Shown here piece after piece: positions 1 through 5,157 of a stretch of 9,287 nucleotides of DNA (within the stretch, counting starts at the first letter, position 1; every line of letters starts with the position of its first letter). The stretch spans positions 1 to 9,287 of the forward strand of contig JAEUMA010000145.1 of assembly GCA_016793565.1 (NCBI GenBank), given 5' to 3'. A program made the translations under genes and the position numbers. Source of the stretch: Rhizobiaceae bacterium (GTDB lineage Bacteria; Pseudomonadota; Alphaproteobacteria; Rhizobiales; Rhizobiaceae). The notes under the pieces are model-generated. The model worked only from the letters and a program-made list of their open reading frames with translations, made no database searches and had not been told where the DNA came from.

Positions 1-333
1 CAGGTCTCGGACCTGTCGGGCGCCGGAATGTACCTTGTTGCGGGCATGACGACGATTTTCCGGAGGCGGCCGCAAGCAAGCGGCCCGTCGAGTCTGTCCA
101 AATCTTCACCCTCTGTTCAGTATGGACAAGAATTGAGTAGACCCCGCCTCGAAACTTAAATAGTTTCCGTAAAGGAACTGCGGCGCTTTGGTGCCCGCAT
201 GGCTGCCGGAACACGATGTTTCTGGTCGTAAAAGCAGAGTTCTATTGCCGTAGCAAAGCCTAACGTAGCCAGGCGAATTTCCTTCTGGCGCCGTGTCCAG
301 TTAGCTCCGCAACGCGGGCGAGTGCAGGCTAGA
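1..333. other. Upstream region, mostly non-coding
   Basis: No convincing complete gene is seen here. Frame 1 is open from the window edge to a TAA at 157-159. Its first 20 or so codons are G/C-ending and could be the tail of a gene from the left (it reads ...DLSGAGMYLVAGMTTIF), but the later part loses that codon bias, so I do not call it. A 6-bp inverted repeat (GGCCGC at 68-73, GCGGCC at 80-85, 6-base loop) could form a hairpin but has no T-run after it. From about 90 to 300 the base composition is visibly lower in GC than the genes on either side, as expected for a regulatory stretch. Confidence 0.5.
133..161 (+). promoter_or_regulatory. Candidate sigma-70-like promoter for the plus-strand operon
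   Basis: TTGAGT at 133-138 and TTAAAT at 156-161 are separated by 17 bases, each matching four of six consensus positions of a housekeeping promoter. The pair lies in the lower-GC leader ahead of the first plus-strand gene and would give a leader of roughly 165 bases. An imperfect inverted repeat (AGTTTCC...AGGAACT, about 163-179) follows the -10 and could be an operator. This is pattern matching only. Confidence 0.2.
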
Positions 334-837
334 ATGGCATCGTCGTCCACCACCCCGGTCCGGCTGCTTACCTGGGCAGCTATTGTGTTGGCTGCGGGCC
401 TGCTGATTTTCGGCGTCGCGCGTCACGGCCTGTCGCTTGAGGTGCAGTCCAGGTTCTGGCACGATATTGCCGATCGCGCGCACGGACCGATGACGTTCCG
501 GCTGTTCCTTCAGCCTGCCATGGCTTTCCTCGCCGCGCTGCCCGACGGTATCCGCGATGCGCGCGAGGGCCACCAGCACTTCTTTTGGCAACGCTGGCGC
601 GATCCCAACGCCGACACCGGCCGCCTGCGCGAGGGGTTCGAGTCGGTGGCGCGCGTCTTCCTGCTCGGCATCAGCATGGACGTCATCTATCAGCTGCGCG
701 TTTCGGATACCTTCTATCCGGCCGAGGCGGTGATGATAGCCATCCTGCTCGCGATCGTTCCCTACTTCATCTTTCGTCCCATCATCGAGGCCGTGGCCCG
801 CCGCTTGAAGGGTGGCGCCGACGCATCGCAAAAGTAA
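334..837 (+). CDS. Small membrane protein of unknown family, first gene of the sulfatase operon
   Basis: The product is 167 residues and I do not recognise a named family. Hydrophobic segments suited to membrane spans lie at about residues 11-29 (LLTWAAIVLAAGLLIFGVA), possibly 56-70, 104-120 and 129-150. Between them is a charged stretch (DGIRDAREGHQHFFWQRWRD, about 71-90) that is probably cytoplasmic. The tail is basic (RRLKGGADASQK). I chose ATG 334, which has a weak AGG six bases upstream; an in-frame GTG at 322 would add four residues. The stop is 11 bases before the DUF202 gene, and that gene's ribosome-binding site overlaps this stop, so the two are almost certainly co-transcribed. The call as a gene is firm; its role is unknown. 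Confidence 0.82.
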   Translation: MASSSTTPVRLLTWAAIVLAAGLLIFGVARHGLSLEVQSRFWHDIADRAHGPMTFRLFLQPAMAFLAALPDGIRDAREGHQHFFWQRWRDPNADTGRLREGFESVARVFLLGISMDVIYQLRVSDTFYPAEAVMIAILLAIVPYFIFRPIIEAVARRLKGGADASQK

Positions 838-848
838 GGTGGACAGCC

Positions 849-1334
849 ATGGAGCCGGTGACTTCACAGTCCAGTTCAGACCGTATTTCGGTACAGTCCA
901 GTTCAGACCGTATTTCGGTCGAACTCTCCGCGCGGCGCACGGGCATGAGTTTCCAGCGAACGCGGCTGTCAGCCGATCGAACGCTGATGTCGGTGATCCG
1001 CACCGCTCTTTCGCTGATATCCTTCGGCTTCACCATCTACCAGGTGTTCGAGAAGCTGCGGGATGCCGGCGCGCTAACCCATGCCGCCGCCCCGCGAAAT
1101 TTCGGCATCACGCTTGTCGCGCTCGGCATCGTGATGCTGATCGTCGGCATCATCTATCACGTGCAATTCATGCTCGGACTCAGGCGCGAACGCGACAACA
1201 TGCGGGAGGGCGGCCTCATCCACGGCGAAAGCGCGTATCCGACGTCGTTCACGCTGATCACCGCGGTGATCCTGCTGGTGATCGGCCTGGTGGCGATCTT
1301 CAGCATGGTTTTCCAGGCCGGGCCGTTCGGATGA
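849..1334 (+). CDS. DUF202 (YidH-type) membrane protein
   Basis: The 161-residue product carries the DUF202 signature, with repeated R-T-x-L/M motifs leading into the first span (LSADRTLMSVIRTALSLISF, residues 40-59, then GFTIYQVFEKL). Further hydrophobic spans lie at about 87-107 and 134-155, giving three membrane passes as is usual in this family. The family has no firmly assigned biochemical function. The N-terminal 32 residues are an extension beyond the usual DUF202 length and contain a perfect 9-residue duplication (QSSSDRISV, residues 7-15 and 16-24). The start at 849 is preceded by AAGGTGG overlapping the previous stop. A shorter start at Met33 (position 945) would leave only the DUF202 core but has no clear ribosome-binding site. 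The last bases overlap a 33-codon ORF by ATGA. Confidence 0.92.
   Translation: MEPVTSQSSSDRISVQSSSDRISVELSARRTGMSFQRTRLSADRTLMSVIRTALSLISFGFTIYQVFEKLRDAGALTHAAAPRNFGITLVALGIVMLIVGIIYHVQFMLGLRRERDNMREGGLIHGESAYPTSFTLITAVILLVIGLVAIFSMVFQAGPFG
866..919 (+). repeat. Perfect 27-bp tandem duplication
   Basis: Bases 866-892 are repeated exactly at 893-919. The unit is 27 bases, a multiple of three, so the DUF202 reading frame is kept and the peptide QSSSDRISV appears twice. The flanking bases differ (865 is C against T at 892; 920 is C against A at 893), so there are exactly two copies. Confidence 0.97.
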
Positions 1335-1432
1335 CGAAGGAAGCCATGCACCGGTTGCGCCGTCAGGCGCGTGACGGGCTGCATCCGTTCGAGAGCGAGA
1401 GGAAGTCCGCGGCGGACATGGCGCGCGACTGA
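1331..1432 (+). CDS. Possible 33-residue small protein, coupled to DUF202
   Basis: An ATG at 1331 overlaps the DUF202 stop as ATGA and opens a 33-codon frame ending in TGA at 1430-1432, 24 bases before the sulfatase start. The peptide begins MTKEAMHRLRRQARDGLHPF and is strongly charged and basic, with no membrane segment. The position and the four-base overlap fit translational coupling. At this length the frame could be chance in GC-rich DNA, and I know no family for it. Confidence 0.35.
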   Translation: MTKEAMHRLRRQARDGLHPFESERKSAADMARD

Positions 1433-1456
1433 AAAAACGAGGAAGGAGACCCACCT

Positions 1457-3010
1457 ATGGCTAAGAAACCGAAGACCGGCAAGCAGCCGAATATTCTCGT
1501 CATCTGGGGCGACGACATCGGCATATCGAACCTCAGCTGTTACAGCCACGGTGTGATGGGCTACAAAACCCCCAACATCGACCGGCTCGCCAAGGAAGGC
1601 ATGATGTTCACCGACTCCTACGGCGAACAGTCCTGCACGGCCGGCCGCTCGTCCTTCATCACCGGCCAGAGCGTCCTGCGAACCGGGCTTTCGAAGGTGG
1701 GCATGCCGGGCGCTCCCGTCGGCATGACGGAAAAGGCGATGACAATCGCGGGCGCTCTCAAGAACCAGGGGTATGCTACCGGACAGTTCGGCAAGAACCA
1801 TCTCGGCGACCTCAACCATATGCTGCCCACCAACCACGGCTTCGACGAGTTCTTCGGCAATCTCTACCACCTCAACGCCGAGGAAGAGCCGGAGATGTAC
1901 GATTACTTCCCGGAGAAGGATTTCCCCAAATACCGCAAGAATTTCGGGCCGCGCGGCGTGATCCATTCATGGGCGACCGACAAGGACGACCCGACGGTCG
2001 AGCCGCGCTGGGGCAAGGTCGGCAAGCAGAAGATCCAGGATACGGGCCCGCTCAACCGCGAGCGGATGCTGACCTGCGATGACGAATTCGTCGCGGCTGC
2101 GAAAGACTTCATCACGCGCCAGAACAAGGCGGGCAAACCGTTCTTCGTGTGGCTCAACACCACCCATATGCATCTCTACACGCATACGAAGAAGGAAAGC
2201 CTCGGCCAGTCCGGCCGCTGGCAGTCGCCGTATCACGACACCATGATCGACCACGACAAGAACGTCGGCGAAATGCTCGACTTCCTCGACGAACTCGGCC
2301 TCGCCGACGATACCTTCATCATGTACTCGACCGACAACGGCCCGCATCGCAACACCTGGCCGGATGGCGGCATGACCCCCTTCCGTTCGGAGAAAAACAC
2401 CAACTGGGAAGGCGCTTTCCGCATTCCGCTGCTGGTGCGCTGGCCGGGTAAGATCGAGGCCGGCTCCATTTCGACGGAGATTGTTCAGCACCACGACTGG
2501 TTCCCAACCTTCTTGGCAATGGCGGGCGAACCGGACATCGTCGAGAAGGCCAAGAAGGGCTACAAGGCCTGCGGACGGACCTACAAGAACCACATCGACG
2601 GCTACAATCTCCTTCCCTACCTCACCGGCGAAGCGAACGAGAGCCCGCGCAAGCTGTTCGTCTACATCAGCGACGACGGCGATATCATCGCGCTGCGTTA
2701 CGACAACTGGAAATGCGTGTTCATGGAGCAGCGCTGCAAGGGCACCTTGCAGGTATGGGCAGAACCCTTCACACATTTGCGCGTGCCCAAGCTCTTCAAC
2801 CTGCGCACCGACCCGTACGAATTTGCCGATGTGACGTCCAACACCTACTACGAGTGGTTTCTTCGCCGCGACTACATCATTTTCGCAATCAACATCGTCG
2901 CAAGCAAGTTCGCGGAGACCTTCAAGGATTTCCCGCCGATCCAGAAGCCCAACAGCTTTACGATCGACGACGCGATCGCGAAGCTGAGCGACGCAAGCTT
3001 CGGCGGCTGA
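1457..3010 (+). CDS. Sulfatase (arylsulfatase family, formylglycine-dependent), cytoplasmic type
   Basis: This 517-residue enzyme should hydrolyse a sulfate ester, releasing inorganic sulfate; the natural substrate cannot be read from sequence. The type I sulfatase landmarks are all visible: the N-terminal metal ligands Asp19-Asp20 in NILVIWGDDIG, the Cys60 formylglycine site in the motif C-T-A-G-R (60-64) followed by SSFITGQ, Lys113 and His115 in GQFGKNHLGD, His237/His239 in LNTTHMH, the metal ligands Asp293-Asn294 in YSTDNGPH, and Lys313 ahead of WEGAFRIPLL. No signal peptide or membrane span precedes the catalytic domain, so it probably acts in the cytoplasm on an imported substrate. A good ribosome-binding site (AAGGAG) lies about nine bases before the start. 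The FGE at 3715-4707 is the obvious maturase. The core motif has Ala where CxPxR has Pro. Confidence 0.97.
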   Translation: MAKKPKTGKQPNILVIWGDDIGISNLSCYSHGVMGYKTPNIDRLAKEGMMFTDSYGEQSCTAGRSSFITGQSVLRTGLSKVGMPGAPVGMTEKAMTIAGALKNQGYATGQFGKNHLGDLNHMLPTNHGFDEFFGNLYHLNAEEEPEMYDYFPEKDFPKYRKNFGPRGVIHSWATDKDDPTVEPRWGKVGKQKIQDTGPLNRERMLTCDDEFVAAAKDFITRQNKAGKPFFVWLNTTHMHLYTHTKKESLGQSGRWQSPYHDTMIDHDKNVGEMLDFLDELGLADDTFIMYSTDNGPHRNTWPDGGMTPFRSEKNTNWEGAFRIPLLVRWPGKIEAGSISTEIVQHHDWFPTFLAMAGEPDIVEKAKKGYKACGRTYKNHIDGYNLLPYLTGEANESPRKLFVYISDDGDIIALRYDNWKCVFMEQRCKGTLQVWAEPFTHLRVPKLFNLRTDPYEFADVTSNTYYEWFLRRDYIIFAINIVASKFAETFKDFPPIQKPNSFTIDDAIAKLSDASFGG

Positions 3011-3083
3011 TCCAAGCCGTATTCGGGGCGGTGCGATGATGGTGCCGTCCCCAAATCCTGCAACCGGGGTCGAGCCGCGGTCC

Positions 3084-3092
3084 GAGGAGAGG
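3084..3092 (+). promoter_or_regulatory. Strong Shine-Dalgarno ahead of a small ORF
   Basis: GAGGAGAGG lies three bases before the ATG at 3096. This is one of the purer purine-rich ribosome-binding sites on the plus strand, yet it precedes a frame whose protein looks unconvincing. It is a reason to keep the small ORF in view. Confidence 0.35.
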
Positions 3093-3095
3093 ATC

Positions 3096-3305
3096 ATGCG
3101 AATGGCGATTTTCCGCGCGCGAAACCATCGCAGCGACGATGCTCGCCGCGATGTCGCCGAAACGCCGACGAGCGCGAATTCCAGCTCATCTCGCCGGCAG
3201 AGGCGCTCGACGGCGCCGCGCAGGACCGCATCGACCCTCGTGAGCATGAAGAGCGATCGGAGCCCCGAGTTTTCGAAATGGCCAACGGCCAAGACCACGT
3301 CATGA
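3096..3305 (+). CDS. Doubtful 69-residue ORF upstream of DUF1622
   Basis: The frame starts at ATG 3096 behind a strong GAGGAGAGG and ends with TGA at 3303-3305, overlapping an ATG at 3302 of the DUF1622 gene as ATGA. That geometry suits a coupled leader gene. Against it, the product is Arg/Ser/Thr-rich (for example SSSSRRQRRSTAPRRTAS) with no recognisable domain, and the second codon position is unusually GC-rich, as in wrong-frame translations. The DUF1622 frame is itself open through this whole stretch, reading DEREFQLISPAEALDG and onward in a more protein-like way but without a start codon. Treat as low-confidence. Confidence 0.25.
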   Translation: MRMAIFRARNHRSDDARRDVAETPTSANSSSSRRQRRSTAPRRTASTLVSMKSDRSPEFSKWPTAKTTS

Positions 3306-3673
3306 GGGAACTTCTCGTCATCGCCACGGAATGGTCGATCGTCGTGATCGATTTCCTCGCTCTGGCGATCATCCTCGTCGGCACGGTGGAGGCGTTCATT
3401 GTCGGCGCGCGCACCATGCTGGGCTCGCCGACCGGCCACGAGCGGCGCGACGTCTGGCTGCGCTACGCGCGCTGGCTGGTGGCGGGCCTCACCTTCCAGC
3501 TTGCGGCAGACATCGCCGAAACCTCGATCTCGAACGACTGGGAGTCGATCGGTCGCATCGCGGCGGTAGCGATCATCCGCACCTTCCTGAATTATTTCCT
3601 GGAGCGCGATCTGACCGAGGTTCGGGAGAAACAAAGGGAAGCGCCGGAGCACCGGCCGTATCCACCCACCTGA
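3278..3673 (+). CDS. DUF1622 family membrane protein
   Basis: The 131-residue product matches the DUF1622 pattern: a first span (about residues 18-40, VVIDFLALAIILVGTVEAFI), a basic loop, a second span ending in the family hallmark LTFQLAADIAETSIS (about 72-86), then IAAVAIIRTFLNYFLERDL (about 94-112) and a charged tail. The family is predicted to be integral inner-membrane; its function is not established. The start is uncertain: ATG 3278 is used here, but ATG 3302 (giving MRELLVIATEW...) is closer to the usual family N-terminus and overlaps the stop of the 3096 ORF. Neither has a good ribosome-binding site. The gene lies between the sulfatase and its FGE, 41 bases before the latter, so it is probably in the same transcript. 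Confidence 0.9.
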   Translation: MANGQDHVMRELLVIATEWSIVVIDFLALAIILVGTVEAFIVGARTMLGSPTGHERRDVWLRYARWLVAGLTFQLAADIAETSISNDWESIGRIAAVAIIRTFLNYFLERDLTEVREKQREAPEHRPYPPT

Positions 3674-3714
3674 CATGCGAGCAGGCGCCTCGCCTTGCGA
3701 CGCGGAAACGCATA

Positions 3715-4707
3715 ATGTCGGGCGCACGATCACAACCGGTTCGCACCATGTCGCAAGCAGCACCAGCCGATCCCCGGCCCGAGGCATCCATGATCTGGGT
3801 GCCCGGAGGCACATTCACGATGGGCTCCGATGACCACTACGCGGAGGAAAAGCCGGCGCACCGGGTGCGCGTCGACGGCTTCTGGATGGACCCGGTGACC
3901 GTGACCAACCGCGAATTCGCCCGCTTCGTCGAGGCGACTGGCTATGTGACGCTGGCTGAGAAGCCCGCCGACCCTGCAAACTATCCGGGCGCGCTGCCAG
4001 GCATGCTGGCGCCCTCTTCGACGATGTTCAGGAAGCCCTCCGGGCCGGTCGACATGAATAACCACTACAATTGGTGGGTCTATGTGAAAGGCGCGAACTG
4101 GCGCCATCCGCGTGGCCCGGCAAGTTCGATCGCCAAGCTGATGGATCATCCGGTCGTGCATGTCGCCTTCGAGGATGCGGAAGCCTATGCGCGCTGGGTG
4201 GGGAAGGAACTGCCGACGGAAGCCGAATGGGAGTTCGCGGCGAGGGGAGGGCTAGACGGCGCGGAGTTCGTCTGGGGCGATGAGATGACGCCCGGCGGGC
4301 GACAGATGGCCAACACTTGGCAAGGCGACTTCCCATACCGCAACAGCATGGACGATGGCTTCGAATACACCGCGCCGGTCGGTTCCTATCCGCCCAACGG
4401 CTACGGCCTCTACGACATGGCCGGCAATGTCTGGCAATGGACTAACGACTGGTACCAGGAACATGGCGCGATCGATAGCCCGTGCTGCACAGCAGAAAAT
4501 CCGCGCGGCGCTCTGCGTGAGGCGAGCGTCGACCCGCGCGACGACGGTTCGAGGATCCCGCGCAAGGTCACCAAGGGCGGCTCGCACCTCTGCGCACCGA
4601 ACTACTGCCGCCGCTATCGCCCTGCGGCCCGGATGGCTCAGGCGATCGATACGTCGATCTCGCATCTCGGCTTCCGCTGCATCGTCCGCCGGGAGGAGCG
4701 GTTCTAG
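3715..4707 (+). CDS. Formylglycine-generating enzyme (SUMF1/FGE family), sulfatase maturase
   Basis: The 330-residue product converts the motif Cys of sulfatases to C-alpha-formylglycine using oxygen and copper. The match to aerobic FGE is strong along the length: the opening MIWVPGGTFTMGSDD (26-40), YVKGANWRHPRGP (123-135), the DHPVVHVAFEDAEAYARW block (144-161), ELPTEAEWEFAARGGL (165-180), NTWQGDFPYRN (200-210), PNGYGLYDMAGNVWQWTNDW (227-246), and the C-terminal GGSHLCAPNYCRRYRPAAR (288-306) ending LGFRC. Cys293 and Cys298 correspond to the two copper-binding active-site cysteines (Cys336 and Cys341 of human FGE), so this is a catalytic FGE and not just a FGE-fold paralogue. There is no signal peptide, matching the cytoplasmic sulfatase. 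ATG 3715 has GGAA upstream; ATG 3748 is an alternative. It is the last gene of the plus-strand run. Confidence 0.97.
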   Translation: MSGARSQPVRTMSQAAPADPRPEASMIWVPGGTFTMGSDDHYAEEKPAHRVRVDGFWMDPVTVTNREFARFVEATGYVTLAEKPADPANYPGALPGMLAPSSTMFRKPSGPVDMNNHYNWWVYVKGANWRHPRGPASSIAKLMDHPVVHVAFEDAEAYARWVGKELPTEAEWEFAARGGLDGAEFVWGDEMTPGGRQMANTWQGDFPYRNSMDDGFEYTAPVGSYPPNGYGLYDMAGNVWQWTNDWYQEHGAIDSPCCTAENPRGALREASVDPRDDGSRIPRKVTKGGSHLCAPNYCRRYRPAARMAQAIDTSISHLGFRCIVRREERF

Positions 4708-5150
4708 GGCTAAATCCGCTCTCTATCCCACGAAACGCGCGCCGCGCAGGTCTTCACGCCGGCTGCGCTGCCTGCTCGAGCAGCGCGACAAAAGCTTGCA
4801 CGTCGTTTCATGGATGGTCCATTCGGGCCGCCAGCCGGGCGGCAGCACGAGGAGTTTCCCAGGCACTACCTCGCGCCCACCGCTCCTGGGCACCGCGACG
4901 TGGCGCGGCCCGACGCGATGCGGCGGATCTCGGAATTCCTTTCTAGCACCGCGGTAAAACGGCCGGGCGAGCACTCCCACACGCAACTTTGACCGGCCCG
5001 TGATCGAAGGTTCCAGAGCAGCTCTTCCGCCTAGAGCCGGGCGCCGGTCGCCGAGGAGGATTTCGGCCTCGGCGCGCCGAGTTCGGGCAGCGGCGGCTAT
5101 ATGGAGTAGGATCGGCTGTTCGGCGGCAATGCCGAGCGCATCTATCGCAT
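4708..5150. other. Convergent intergenic interval with gene remnants
   Basis: The FGE gene (plus) and the malic enzyme gene (minus) converge here, and no intact gene lies between them. The interval holds a frameshifted cupin on the minus strand (4754-5030) and a short amidohydrolase-like scrap on the plus strand (5110 onward). Two inverted repeats stand out: CTGCTCGAGCAG at 4772-4783 (nested with GCGCTG/CAGCGC at 4765-4786) and CTCGGCGCGCCGAG at 5068-5081. Neither is followed by a T-run, so I do not call a terminator. The first one is also explained by former coding sequence. Confidence 0.6.
4754..5030 (-). pseudogene. Frameshifted DUF861-type cupin remnant
   Basis: No single frame is intact, but joining three segments rebuilds a cupin. 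From 5030 to about 4900 one frame reads ...AGQSCVWECSPGRFTAVL then EIRRIASGRAT. A one-base shift near 4898-4900 moves to VAVPRSGGREVVPGKLLVLP, PGWRPEWTIHETTCK. A second shift at the A-run 4790-4793 (a T-run on the minus strand) moves to LFVALLEQAAQPA and a TGA at 4756-4754. The order GvWecspGrF, then PGxxxvlPpGW, then WtiheTtrK matches the DUF861/cupin_3 fold used by ureidoglycine aminohydrolase-like and EutQ-like proteins. Restoring one base at each site gives about 90 residues. There is a TAG at 5033-5031 in the upstream frame and no start codon after it, so the 5' end is also lost. Its function is unknown; sequencing error at the homopolymer could explain only one of the two shifts. Confidence 0.6.
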
Positions 5151-5157
5151 TCAGAGC
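5110..5157 (+). pseudogene. Possible C-terminal scrap of an amidohydrolase
   Basis: Right after an in-frame TAG at 5107-5109 the plus strand reads DRLFGGNAERIYRIQSD. GGNAxRIYxI near the C-terminus is typical of the amidohydrolase_2 family (metal-dependent TIM-barrel hydrolases and decarboxylases). Only about 16 codons match, the frame upstream holds further stops, and the end overlaps the stop codon of the malic enzyme gene on the other strand. It may be the tail of a deleted gene or chance. Confidence 0.25.

Noticed and set aside
68..85. GGCCGC/GCGGCC hairpin as a terminator of an upstream gene
   Set aside because: The stem is only six pairs and there is no T-run after it on either strand.
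156..353. Minus-strand 65-codon frame upstream of the first gene
   Set aside because: It overlaps the start of the first gene, has no clear ribosome-binding site or domain, and lies in the lower-GC leader.
1967..3814. Long 615-codon open frame on the minus strand
   Set aside because: It lies antisense to the sulfatase, DUF1622 and start of the FGE, whose active-site motifs are unmistakable. Its product has no recognisable domain, and long antisense frames are common in GC-rich DNA.
4810..4992. Plus-strand 60-codon frame after the FGE gene
   Set aside because: It is antisense to the rebuilt cupin and shows no domain; the cupin reading explains the coding-like composition better.
5068..5081. 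CTCGGCGCGCCGAG perfect palindrome as a transcription terminator or protein site
   Set aside because: It has no loop and no T-run, and short GC palindromes of this kind occur by chance in such DNA.
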